A stretch of 64,000 bases of DNA from Chondrosia reniformis (lineage: Eukaryota > Porifera > Demospongiae > Chondrillida > Chondrillidae), in assembly GCA_947172415.1 (NCBI GenBank), contig OX359190.1, forward strand, positions 9,052,001 to 9,116,000, read 5' to 3'. Both the position numbers and the translations under genes were made by a program. Positions 47,818 to 58,868 of this stretch are shown here, one piece after another (within the stretch, counting starts at the first letter, position 1; each line of letters starts with the position of its first letter). The notes below the pieces were generated by a model. It saw only the letters and a list, made by a program, of their open reading frames with translations, was not told the DNA's origin and searched no databases.

Positions 47818-50800
47818 ACACTATCACCACACTGCTTTAAGCACACACAGACACTGTAAAATACTGCATTTTCTAAAGCCAAAATGCAGATATCTGCCTT
47901 GATTTATGTAATTTACTTTCCATCTTTAGGAGGCAGACTGCCATGGATTCTGAGTGGAGCTGTTTTAGTATTTTCAATCACCACAGTGTATGGATACAAT
48001 GGTTTTGGTAACAGCAATGATAATATTAATGGATGGAGCCAGGAGGTTCTAGACCAGAATATAGAATTTGAAGATATAGGCAAAACAGAGTCCATGGATA
48101 ATGGATTAGGTGATGATAACCTATATTTGTGGGAACAGGATTTTGGAGATTATTTCGATGAAGATGATGATGATGATTTTGATGATGAATTTGATGGTGA
48201 TGACGATGAATTAGATTGGGCAAGTAGCCAGAATGGGTTAGGTGAACTTGACAATCCAAATCACACAAGAACTGATTCGTTTTGGGGAGGTGAAAGTCAT
48301 TTTGGTGAAGGAGATTCTAGCTGGAATGGTGAAAATGGTAATTCTGAATTTTGGGAAGATGTATTTGATGGTGATGACGATGAATTAGATTGGGCAAGTA
48401 GCCAGAATGGGTTAGGTGAACTTGACAATCCAAATCACACAAGAACTGATTCGTTTTGGGGAGGTGAAAGTCATTTTGGTGAAGGAGATTCTAGCTGGAA
48501 TGGTGAAAATGATAATTCTGAATTTTGGGAAGATGAATTTGATGGTGATGACGATGAATTAGATTGGGCAAGTAGCCAAAATGGGTTAGGTGAACTTGAC
48601 AATCCAAATCACACAAGAACTGATTCGTTTTGGGGAGGTGAAAGTCATTTTGGCAAAGAAGATTCTAACTGGAATGGTGAAAATGGTAATTCTGAATTTT
48701 GGGAAGATGAATTTGATGGTGATGACGATGAATTAGATTGGGCAAGTAGCCAGAATGGGTTAGGTGAACTTGACAATCCAAATCACACAAGAACTGATTC
48801 GTTTTGGGGAGGAGAACGGGGTTATGGTGAAGGAGATTCTAGCTGGAATGGTGAAAATGATAATTCTGAATTTTGGGAAGATGAATTTGATGACGATACA
48901 TTTGACTGGGCTACCAGCCAGGACAATTCATTGGCTAAGCCAATGGCTACTAATAATTTTGAATCAAGCAATGGATTTGATGACGATACATTTGACTGGG
49001 CTACCAGCCAGGACACTTCATTTGCTAAGCCAATGGCTACTAATAATTTTGAGTCAAGCAATGGATTTGATGACGATACATTTGACTGGGCTACCAGCCA
49101 GGACAATTCATTTGCTAAGCCAATGGCTACTAATAATTTTGAGTCAAGCAATGGATTTGATGACGATACATTTGACTGGGCTACCAGCCAGGACAATTCA
49201 TTTGCTAAGCCAATGGCTACTAATAATTTTGAGTCAAGCAATGAATTTGATGACGATACATTTGACTGGGCTACCAGCCAGGACAATTCATTTGCTAAGC
49301 CAATGGCTACTAATAATTTTGAGTCAAGCAATGAATTTGATGACGATACATTTGACTGGGCTACCAGCCAGGACAATTCATTGGCTAAGCCAATGGCTAC
49401 TGAGATAGTCACAACAGAAGAAGGTTATAATATGGCTTGGGCAAATGATGATGATGGATATATTCATGTAAATGACGATAATAAAATTGATGATTTAGAA
49501 AACTTGGGATTAGGTCAAGGAATGTATCCTGGTCGGGCTGAGGCAAGAGAATCAGACAGTTTAGCTGATGATGAATGGTATGATGAATTTGGTGACGACT
49601 TTGAAGACCTTGAAGACCTTGAAGACAGCATTCATCTTCAGGAGAATCCTGTTTTGATGCAAGAAGAAGTGCAAGGCCAACTCTTTGAAGATTTAGATGA
49701 ATCAGTGGACAAAGATTTTGATAATTTCAACAATGAACTGAAAAATTTTAAAGATGATTTTGAAACAGGTTTGAATGAGTTAGCTGGAGAATTTGCAGGG
49801 GAAAATGAAGAAATCAGTGTAATGGATACAAAATTAGATGAAATCCAAGACCTGGAAAATTTTATCAATTCAATGGAAGAAAATGATGATTTGGATAACT
49901 TTGCTTCAATAGTATCAATGGAAGACTTGGGCGATACTAATGTGGACAGCCATCAATTTGATGATGATATGGAATTATATGAAGGAACAGATGCTGATAA
50001 AATGGACACAGAGGAGGAAGAAGATGAGTGGGGAACACCTGCAAAGGAACAAGACTTGGAGGTCCAACGTCATAGTTCACATCATAGTTCACATCACAAA
50101 TCTCATCCCACTTCACATCACAAATCTCACAAGAAACATCACAAGAAACATCACAAGAAACATCACAAGAAACATCACAAGAAACATCACAAGAAACACG
50201 CAAGCAAGAAACACAAACCAAAACATCACAAGCACCCCCATCATCGCCCAATGGGAAAATCTCATCCTGCACCACCTCCTTCAAATAGGAAGAAACAAAG
50301 AAGAATAAATAGACTAGAGAAGAGAAAGAGGAGAATACAAAAGAAATATGACAAGAAAATTGCCAAGGCTCCCCCAGCTAAAAAGAGAAGGCTTCAGAAG
50401 AAGAAAGCTAGAAAGGAAAAGAGATTGAACAGAAAAATAAAGCATATAAAACAAGGAAGAGTTCCCTTGGTAACAAAACGGCATTTGGTTAAGAAAATCA
50501 TCCGAAAGATTAAGAGAGCTCGTAGAAAGATTGCAAAGAAGATAAGACATAGATGCCGCAAAAAGGTTGCTAAAATACTTCCAGTTTTGACAAAGCTTTA
50601 CAAAAAACGATACGGAGCTCATTACAAGAAGAAGTTAGCCCGAAAGATTCACCGCATTTGCAAACATGTTAAACATAAGGTTGAAAGGCATTATGCCCAC
50701 AAATTGAAGAGAAAAATCAACAGACTCCATCGCAGATTGAGAAGAAAGCTTCGCCACCATATGAGAAAGGTGCCAAAGAGGGCTAGACACAAGTTAAGAC

Positions 50801-51138
50801 GTAAACTGAGAAATGTAATCAAAATCCTTCCTCATAAGATCCGTCGCAGATTGAAACACTTGGCACACAAATTGAAACATGTCATTGGAAAAAGACGACG
50901 TCACATAATTAAACGCCATGTTGTACCACTTATGAGAAACTACTGTGAAAAAATCCGAAAGAAGGTTTCAGACAGGCGTCGGGAATTCCGCAAGACCAGA
51001 GGATGCAGAAATTCGAAGAAGTGCTCATTCTATGAGAAGATTCGTAATATAGACCGAGACTACACTAAGGTCATAATGAGAATGAAGCCAGCCATCAGTA
51101 TGTGCAATAAAATAATGGATATAAAGATCCAAATCTAA
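47677..51138 (+). CDS. S7: 1073-aa secreted acidic-repeat / His-Lys / basic protein
   Basis: Exon 1 codes only MSPK (47677-47689, donor G|GTAAGT); exon 2 is 47930-51138 (acceptor CTTTAG, phase 1). The joined N-terminus has a good signal peptide (core WILSGAVLVFSITTVYG). Then comes an acidic stretch, four copies of a 58-aa repeat (174 bp; DGDDDELDWASSQNGLGE, from 48190) and six of a 30-aa repeat (90 bp; FDDDTFDWATSQDNSFAKP, from 48886). A further acidic region leads to about residue 710, then SHH/KHH repeats (KKHHKKHHKK), then about 270 residues of Lys/Arg/His-rich helix-like sequence, and the same C-terminal Cys module as S6 (CEKIRKK, KCSFYEKI, DYTK). The His-Lys tract recalls glassin of glass sponges by composition only. 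The intron has a (CA)n run (47773-47816). Confidence 0.83.
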
Positions 51139-52360
51139 TGTATTAAGTTGTTATATAATCAGACAAGCAAGCAAGAAAAATTAGCTTATAGGTTTTACTT
51201 AGAGTTTATAAGTCAGTATAGAAAAACTTTCATCACAATTAATACTGTATGTAGTTTACTCTTAGGCATTGGCTGGACATATGTATCAATATCATTTATT
51301 TACTTTGTAAAATTAAATTTAGATAGTTAAACAAAATAATTTCATGTGGGGAGAGCTAATTATATTAACTGAAATTATAATATATGCTAGCTTTAAACAT
51401 ACAATTTAACAAGAGAGAAGCTTCTTGAATTGTCATGAGCATATTATATAGTCATCTTTTAAAGATGATCTAAGCATTGAACAATCTACAGGCTTACTAA
51501 ACCAACAAATCTATAATGGTATGCTTGGGTGGTATGTATCTCTATAGATTACAGTAGGGATGGCTGGATAATAGGTAAGTATATACGTACAAGGATATCT
51601 ATAGTACCATTGTAGAGTAGGAATGCTCCCAGGTGGGAACCACAAAGTATGAGTGTACTGTAGCTACAGTATACACATAATGTTAAACTTCTTAATTGCA
51701 TAAGTCTCAAATGTAACAGCCGTCAGCAAATGAAAGTGAAACACTAAATACTCCGATTGAATTACACAAGTTATGAAATTTTAGTTCCTGTAAAGTAAGT
51801 GAGCATTTGTTAATTGTGCAATCATGCACTCAGTAGAAGGTTATGCATGAAGCATTTCCAAAGTAGGTACCAGATGGCAGAATAAAGAATTATGAGTTGA
51901 CCCCTACAGGAAATCAAACTTTCTGCCTTATTGAGAGAATTATATTTGTTAAGGAATATAGAAGTTCTATACACTCTGCCCTAAGCAGTATACTAAACAT
52001 GGTCATAGAAATAATATATTTACATTTGATGTCAATACTGTTAGGAAGTGTACGTATTCACACTATATGAACTCCCTTATACAGTAGAGAACAATTTATT
52101 GAAAGCCAATAATATTTCCTAATGGTCGTGGCATGCTAATATCAATTTTCATTTATACATGAATTATTTCCTTTGAATACACTCAGAACCAACAATTTCC
52201 AACTATAGTCTATCGTGAATCAAGTTATATGAAGGCTTCAAACCATTAACAATTCCTTGTTGTGAACCTATCATTTAAATATCGGGCCATATCAATTCAG
52301 ACAAGCTTCTATTTTAGAATTTCTCAATCTAAAAAGTCTGAGAGAGTCTGACTTTGTAAC
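51139..52360. other. intergenic, no gene seen
   Basis: AT-rich; includes a GTAGGGATGG motif at about 51553 shared with the ends of the element near 283-312. No gene-like frame. Confidence 0.4.
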
Positions 52361-53200
52361 ATGGACATACTGAAAGTAGCTTTCCTAATTTTAATCTCTA
52401 CTGATATAGTCTGGGTCAAAGGTAAGGGAACTCCTAGTCAATCCAACCGTCATGAGGAAAAAGTTTCTAGTGAAAAGAAGAAACAAACAATCTCACATTT
52501 GGATGAAGAATCTGGAGAAGACGACATTCATCTAAACCTAAGCAATGAAGAGGATGTCGATACACTTTTAAACTTGATAGGTTTGAAGGAATCTGGCAAT
52601 GAAGAAGCAGGTGCTGATGACATGGTAAAACTTATGAGATTAATGAGTGGAAGTGAGGAAAATTCTGAGGAATTAAGTAACCTTCTAATGAGGATGGGTG
52701 AGGTAGGGAATCAAGGCAGGAACGAGCAGGCAACCAAAGACAAGACTAAAACCGACACAGAAAGCACTAGCAACCCTAAAGAGTCAGCAAAAGAGGATAT
52801 TGAAGATGGAAATTCTGATAATGAAGCTGCTACTACTTCAGATGATGATGACAAGGAGGCCACAGATTCTGACACTGGTGAAACATGTAGCGAAACTAAT
52901 GATGATTGCAATCTAGAGATTAAACATGAGGAAGATGATTTTGGCTTTGTGCATAGTGACAAAATAATGGAGAGTCTCATGAATTTTTTTGGGAGAAAAC
53001 CTCACACAGAGGAAGAAGGGAAGATAGAGGAAGAAGGTGAACATAAGGAAGAAGGGAAGAATGAGGAAGAAGGTAAAGACAAGGAAGAAGGTAAAGATAG
53101 GGATAATCCAAACTCACAGTGTGATGACAGAGAAGAAGATTTGGAGCACTTTCCAAATAAGGCTCCAACTTGTGATAATACTTCTCACACGGGAGAATGA
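52361..53200 (+). CDS. S8: secreted acidic protein without a basic half
   Basis: Single-exon frame of 279 aa. Signal peptide (core LKVAFLILISTDIVW), then Asp/Glu/Ser-rich sequence, an acidic Ser/Thr/Asp centre (SDDDDKEATDSDTGETC), and EEGKxKEEGK repeats (18-bp period) near the end, with four Cys overall. It has an in-frame end (TGA) and no obvious splice donor extending it, so it appears to lack the polycationic half of its neighbours. It could act as a polyanionic partner, or a 3' exon has been missed. No known domain. Confidence 0.7.
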   Translation: MDILKVAFLILISTDIVWVKGKGTPSQSNRHEEKVSSEKKKQTISHLDEESGEDDIHLNLSNEEDVDTLLNLIGLKESGNEEAGADDMVKLMRLMSGSEENSEELSNLLMRMGEVGNQGRNEQATKDKTKTDTESTSNPKESAKEDIEDGNSDNEAATTSDDDDKEATDSDTGETCSETNDDCNLEIKHEEDDFGFVHSDKIMESLMNFFGRKPHTEEEGKIEEEGEHKEEGKNEEEGKDKEEGKDRDNPNSQCDDREEDLEHFPNKAPTCDNTSHTGE

Positions 53201-53845
53201 TATCACAAAACTAGAGACAAAAAGACAAGTAGAATACCTAGAATAGTACATTTGGCTAGTTTTTTTATTTTCAAAAGTATGAATGATAATTTGCAAATCA
53301 GAATCAGTTGATAATCAAACCACAAGTGTCAAGATAATCCTGAGAACAGGAAAGAATTGTATATAATAATCACACACCACAATTTATGTAAATTCACCAC
53401 AACAATGAACATATAAAGACTGTATATACGTACGTATATTAATCCAGAATATGACTCAAGATTATTGTCTTAATATATTATACCTTTAGAAGAGGCTGGA
53501 ACATGCAAAGTTCATTAAAATAATCATGTCATTTGCTTGCACATAAATTCTACAGAAAGTGTTGTCATGAAAAATTGTAAAGGAAACCTACTTACTATTC
53601 ACTAATTAACTAACTGTTTATAAAGTAGTTAATTATGATACAATTGAAACAAAAAAGTAATGTAATATATATAATATACAAAGCTATTCTTTGTCTTAAT
53701 TAGTAAGTATAAGTGCATTGGGAAAGTCTTTCTGTTTTGGGGAAATAACATTCCGGCTAAACAGATTAAACCAGGAACTAACTCTCTAATTTCATTTGAA
53801 ACAAAGTCATTGAAAAGGGAAGCACACAACTTGCATTAACCATTG
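53201..53845. other. intergenic, AT-rich
   Basis: S8 3' UTR and S9 upstream sequence; nothing further recognised. Confidence 0.35.
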
Positions 53846-53852
53846 TATAAAT
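53846..53852 (+). promoter_or_regulatory. TATA box of S9
   Basis: TATAAAT lies 47 bp before ATG 53893. Its last A and T overlap an earlier in-frame ATG (53851), which would lie upstream of the expected transcription start and so is unlikely to be used. Confidence 0.5.
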
Positions 53853-53892
53853 GCTGCTGTTGTTAGAGATCCTTCCAAAAGAAGCCTTTAGG

Positions 53893-55623
53893 ATGAGGTC
53901 CTTTCTTCTAATTCTAGGTCTTCTTTGCATCACTTCACAGGTATTCAGTAACTCCATTAGTAATGACCTTCGCAGACTAGAAAAGGACATAGAAGAGTTA
54001 AAGAGCAAAGAGAAAAGCGAGTATAACGATGACTCAGAGAAAAATGAGATTGATTCTGATTCAGAAGTGGAAAGTGAAGGTTTGAAAGCTGAGCAGGATC
54101 TGGAAGATGAACTGAGAAGACTTGAAGGTCTATTAGGAGATAATGAGGAGAAAAAGGAAACAGATAATGTAGAAACAGACAGTGATCAGGAGAAGGATGA
54201 AACAGAAGAAGAAGGCAACGAAGATTATTTTAACAACCTAGAGAAAAACTTCAAAAATGACTTGAAAAGGTTTGATGAGCAACTGAAAAAAGAGATAGAA
54301 AGTTTACGTTCCTTAGATGAAGCCTCAATCATGAAGGACATATTTGCTGAGAGCAATGAAGACGATGAGCTGGATGATGATGAAGTTGATGAAGAAGATG
54401 ATGATGAAGTTGATGAAGATGATGATGATGAAGTTGATGCAGAAGATGATGATGAAGTTGATGAAGAAGATGATGATGAAGTTGATGAAGAAGATGATGA
54501 TGAAGTTGATGATGAAGATGATGATGAAGTTGATGATGAAGATGATGATGAAGTTGATGATGAAGATGATGATGAAGTTGATGCAGAAGATGATGATGCG
54601 GCAAAAGTAAAGGACGATGATGATAATGATAAAGGTGATTCTGAAATTGATAAAAGAAGTAACAATAAAGAAGAATCAAAAAGCAATGAGGATTTTGAAG
54701 ACATTGAAAAAAAGTTTGAGAAGGCATTGAAAAGGTTAGAGAAATCACTAAAGGAATTTGAAGCTGCTGAGGAAGAAGATAATGAAAATCTAGAAGAAGA
54801 AAATGACGAAGTAGAAGACCAAGATGAACTAACTGAAGATGATGACAGAGAGGAAAAAGAAAAAGATTCTGAAGAGAAAGGTGATAAAAATGACGAGTCA
54901 AAAGAATCTAATGACATTGAAAAATATGATAACATGGAGAGAAAGTTTGAAAGGGCACTGAAGAGATTAGAAAAATCACTAAAGGAAACGTCTAAGAGGG
55001 AAGACAGTGAAAATGTTGAAGCTGAAAGTTATGATGAAGGAGAAGACTTAGGTGATCTAGCTGACGTAGAAGAGGATGATGACGAAGGAGAAGACTTAGG
55101 TGATCTAGCTGACGTAGAAGAGGATGATGACGAAGAAGATCTTGTTGAGCAAGAGGATGAAGCAACAACTATGAGCAAGAAGAAAAGGCGTAAATGTCTC
55201 AGAAAAAACAGAAGAAAAATGAGAAGAATTCGTAGACGCTACTGGAAACAATATAGAAAACTGTTTAGAAAGCAAAAGAGAGGTCTTAATTCATTCTACT
55301 GGAAAATCTGCATCCATAGAGCATCCAAGGAGGACCTAATGGAGCAAATGGGCCTAAGCAAGGCTTTGGTAACTGATGAAAGCATGACTGATTCAGAGCT
55401 GAAGGACTTTCACAATTACCTCTCTGGCCTGGATGAAGAAGATGCACTGTCAGAAGAATCAGAAAATGATGCAGAAGCAGAAGGCTTAAAGAGAAGATGC
55501 TTCAGAAGATACAAGGGAAAGAGAAAGGCAATGAGGCAGCGATTCCGAAGGATGTACAGAAACTTCTTCAAAAGACACATGCGATACATCAGAAATGCCC
55601 TCAACAGGAGATGCAAAAAATAA
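53893..55623 (+). CDS. S9: secreted acidic protein with basic Cys C-terminus
   Basis: One exon, 576 aa from ATG 53893 (chosen because the signal peptide RSFLLILGLLCITSQVFS starts there and a TATA box lies just upstream). The protein is dominated by Asp/Glu. It has two related helical segments (FEKALKRLEKSLKEFE and FERALKRLEKSLKE) probably forming coiled coils, and about ten copies of DDDEVDEE/DDDEVDDE (24-bp period, 54364-54600). An Arg/Lys-rich terminus follows in two lobes, KCLRKNRRKMRRIRRRYWKQ and RRCFRRYKGKRKAMRQRFRR, separated by an acidic linker. Acidic-basic alternation is repeated, as in S10/S12, but the basic share is small. Poly(A) signal AATAAAAATAAA at about 55777. Confidence 0.82.
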   Translation: MRSFLLILGLLCITSQVFSNSISNDLRRLEKDIEELKSKEKSEYNDDSEKNEIDSDSEVESEGLKAEQDLEDELRRLEGLLGDNEEKKETDNVETDSDQEKDETEEEGNEDYFNNLEKNFKNDLKRFDEQLKKEIESLRSLDEASIMKDIFAESNEDDELDDDEVDEEDDDEVDEDDDDEVDAEDDDEVDEEDDDEVDEEDDDEVDDEDDDEVDDEDDDEVDDEDDDEVDAEDDDAAKVKDDDDNDKGDSEIDKRSNNKEESKSNEDFEDIEKKFEKALKRLEKSLKEFEAAEEEDNENLEEENDEVEDQDELTEDDDREEKEKDSEEKGDKNDESKESNDIEKYDNMERKFERALKRLEKSLKETSKREDSENVEAESYDEGEDLGDLADVEEDDDEGEDLGDLADVEEDDDEEDLVEQEDEATTMSKKKRRKCLRKNRRKMRRIRRRYWKQYRKLFRKQKRGLNSFYWKICIHRASKEDLMEQMGLSKALVTDESMTDSELKDFHNYLSGLDEEDALSEESENDAEAEGLKRRCFRRYKGKRKAMRQRFRRMYRNFFKRHMRYIRNALNRRCKK

Positions 55624-57153
55624 ATACAAAATCACTAAAATATACAGTTTGGGAATTTTGTGTGATGTATAGACTTAATTTTACTTAGAGTTTGAAATGA
55701 TTATTATTTACTGCAATTTTTTGGTGTGAGACATTTAAAAGATACATGTGTTAACTACTATTTTTGCAAAACTTTCAATAAAAATAAATCTTACAATAAA
55801 TTATTAGTTTCAGCTAAAATGCATACCTATTATCATCACTATCCTGAAAAACTGTAGATATGATTATATAATATAAGTACATATGTACTCAGTCTTTCAA
55901 CTAGTGAATCTAATTAAGGCTGCTATACTGTTTAGGCTTATAAATATATATAAAACAGACACATCCATATGACACTGTATATATACTAATATTTCACTTT
56001 ATATAGGCGTGACAAATCTAACTAGGTAATCATTTTTTTCCATTTTGGATGACAAGAGAGGCAATCACTGGTTGCATAAGTCACATATACATATATATAT
56101 GTAAGTCTAGGAATGTATGCCAAGGATTCACAGAAGATCAAGATAAAGAAAAAGACAAAGACTCCCAGGATCACTGATGAAGGGTGGAATTCCCAGAAAC
56201 GGCTGTCTGACCCAGTGGAGAAGAAGATGAAAGAAGGGAAAAGAAGGAAGAAAAGACTCCTGTATCTTCATCTAAAGCTCTCTTTAGGTTTAGTTCCCCT
56301 ATAGGCTCTTTTTACAGAATAGGCATATAGCATGTAGGAAAATGGTATATTAGATTTTTCATGCTTTAGTCTATTAAGTCTATTAAATTATGCGCTTCCT
56401 TATATGGCATCACAACCATATATATGGTTAGAGAAATGGCATATTAAATTATTCATTTACACTCTTTCCAACAAATAGGAGTGAAATAGGTAATTCCTAG
56501 CTATAGGGTTGCTATAGTTATATTATACATATACATACCCATATAAGCAGTAATATATGGGGCTTATGTAGCTCATGTGGGTCCCTAATTATAAATCCCC
56601 TCTTACAACCCACCATAGATTATCTAGTATGGATAGTCTATTAACTTACAACTAAGCAATTAGTCACCATTCCCACACACAGGATTTTTGTATATACGTG
56701 CGTATGAATGGGCTAATTTTAATTTCCAAGGTATAAGCATACAAAAATAAGGTACACAAAGTCACCACTCAACACATGTCAGTCTAATAACATGTTTTTG
56801 ATTGATGAGAGATTTCTACCAGTTGGTAAACAAAAGTGTGGTATATACTAGCTACGTATATACGTATAACCAGGTTTTCTCTTCCTAAAGTATGATCAGT
56901 GTACTGAGTAACTGATTTCATTTCAAAGCTGTTTATACCGACAAACGTTTATGCACCTAATGTCATAAAATAACAATCAAAATCTTATTTTCAACAAAAA
57001 ATAGTAAGGAAAAAACAAAGACTTTAAGTCTTTGAATAGAAAATAAAAGTACTCCATACTAATTGTGTATATACAAAGGTACAAATAGGATGCTTATTAC
57101 CTCAAGAATACTTATAAGACAGCGCAGAAGAATTCTCAGAGAAAAGAGCAAGA
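55624..57153. other. intergenic; R1 repeat and S10 promoter block
   Basis: Besides the R1 repeat (56110-56310) it holds, at about 56945-57153, a block shared with 59640-59844 upstream of S12: TTATGCACCTAATGTCATA-type start, then AAGTCTTTGAATAGAAAATA, a TATAAGACAG element about 42 bp before the ATG, and GAAGAATTCTCAGAG. This is the duplicated promoter. Confidence 0.55.
56110..56310 (+). repeat. dispersed repeat R1 with hammerhead-like core
   Basis: The core at 56168-56213 reads GGATCA, CTGATGA, AGGGTGGAATTCCCA, GAAA, CGGCT, GTC, TGACCC. The stem I strands pair in 5 of 6 positions and stem II has GGG/CCC with an A-A mismatch at its base. The layout equals that of the hammerhead at 27523. Flanks contain purine-rich GAAGGGAAAAGAAGG and CTAAAGCTCTCTTTAGG. 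Confidence 0.65.
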
Positions 57154-58868
57154 ATGAAGATCCTTGTTCTGCTCCTGGTTTTTCTTTCTTTGGGAAATAA
57201 TCTTCTAGCTGAAGAGGAAATCTCTGAAGACAAAGATGGCACGTATCTGGAGTCACTGTGGATGAACAATATCCTGGCCGCAGATGAAAGGGATAATGAG
57301 GAAGATACTGACCAAATGGACCTTTCTGAGAGGGGGAGGGATGAAATGGACCAGGAATTGGAAAAGAAGAGGACAGAATCATTCAATGATTTTCTGGATG
57401 TATTAATGGAAGAAGATGATGAAGATAAGAACACGAATGAAGTAACAGCAGCTTCTGGTCATTCTACAACCTCTCAGTGGTGGAAAAGACGGAGATGTGT
57501 ACGCACAGTCTACAGATGCAAGAATCCTAGCCATTACAAGAGATACTACCAAAGATACTATTCCCGCTATTATGCAAGATGGTACAAGAGGTATTATGTA
57601 AGGGTATTCAGCCGCCGTTACCATAGATACTACAAACGATATTATGGCAGATATTATGGTAGAAAGCTTAGAGGGCATAAGAGAAAATTAGCTAGAAAAT
57701 ACCACAAAAGGTACAATAAGTATTATCACAGGCTCTGGAAAAGGTACCATTCCAGGAGATACCGCAGGTACTACAAGCGTTACTACAAGAGGTATTACAA
57801 CAAGAGAAGATGCAAGAAAAGATGCAAGCGTGTTGCAATCCAACATACCTCTGCCTACAAGTATAGTCAAATATATACATATGTGCTAAACTAACCATAC
57901 AAATTAAATATGTACGTATAAGAATGATCATTTCCCTAAAAAGACGTCAATATATGATCAAAAATTATTAGTATAGACTGTTTGCTAAGATTATTACTTG
58001 GGGAAAACATTTAGAGCTTTGGATGAGAATGCAGTTATATACCATATTCTTCCTTGTCCACTGGGCCATATGTACAACAATTCCTAGGCCTGTAGATTAC
58101 CAATAATTGTACATGTACATACGTATATATAACTATATATCAGTGCATATATTATCAAGAGCCACTTACAATAAAGTATTTCACATTTTTGTACATTCTG
58201 ACAGTTATCTTCACCATGGAAACAGTGATGTTATGCAATCCCAAGAATATGGTAAATCTGAGGAAGAAGAATATAGGAGAAATAAGGATAATACTAAAGG
58301 ACGAAAAAATGATGAAATGGGTGATTATGATTATGACATGCTTGATGAAGATCAGGACAATGAAGACCTTGATATTACAGAGCAAGAAATGATGGATTTG
58401 GAGGAGCACAAGAAGAAAGATGGAAGAAAACATTCAGAGGATGATGAAATGGCTTTAGGTGATGAAGAGGATTTTAGGAAGCAAAGGGAAGCAAAGAACA
58501 CTCTTACAAAGTCACAATGGTGGAAAAAACGGTGCAGTACTCGTTACGTAAACAGGTGCTCTGGGGTGGCTAGACGTTATTCGAAGCTATACAAACGTCA
58601 CTACTCACGTTACTACTCAAGGCTTTACTACAAGAAGTACAAGAGATACTACAAAAGATATTGGGCAAGGTACTTTGGTAAGAAAAGCTATTGGATCAGG
58701 CATTACAATTGGAGATATGCTTATGGCCACTATCACAGTAACTACTGGAATAGACGTCATAATAGATACTACAAGAGATACTACAAGAGACACTACAAGC
58801 GATATTATGCCAGAAAGTGCAAAAAATATTGCAAAAAGTCTTCACTTACAAAAGAAGGCTTAAAGTGA
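57154..58868 (+). CDS. S10: secreted double (RYY)n protein, two exons
   Basis: Exon 1 is 57154-57860 (donor AA|GTATAG, phase 2) and exon 2 is 58205-58868 (acceptor GACAG), 456 aa in frame. Each exon encodes one acidic segment plus one Arg-Tyr-rich domain. Exon 1: signal peptide (core ILVLLLVFLSLGNNLLA), acidic segment, TSQWWKRRRC, C-x6-C, YKRYYQRYYSRYYARW-type repeats, ending CKKRC. Exon 2: acidic segment, KSQWWKKRC, C-x7-C, similar repeats, ending CKKYC. Without splicing, exon 1 ends in its own stop 34 nt later, so a shorter one-domain form is possible, but the exon-2 frame alone lacks a signal peptide. Tyr/Arg content near half suggests stacking or cross-linking (dityrosine, DOPA) matrix proteins; function is inferred only. 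Paralogue of S12. Confidence 0.72.

Noticed and set aside
47884..47929. S7 starting at ATG 47884
   Set aside because: That start gives a poor N-terminus and ignores the CTTTAG acceptor; exon 1 (MSPK) plus exon 2 gives a proper signal peptide in phase.
48764..49412. Leu/Met-rich + frame and Ser/Leu-rich - frame inside S7 repeats
   Set aside because: Frame shadows of the 90-bp repeat array.
58030..58110. Possible signal-peptide exon (MRMQLYTIFFLVHWAIC) for the second half of S10
   Set aside because: The segment is a degenerate R1 repeat copy, and no phase-2 donor follows before the stop; the donor in S10 exon 1 explains the data better.
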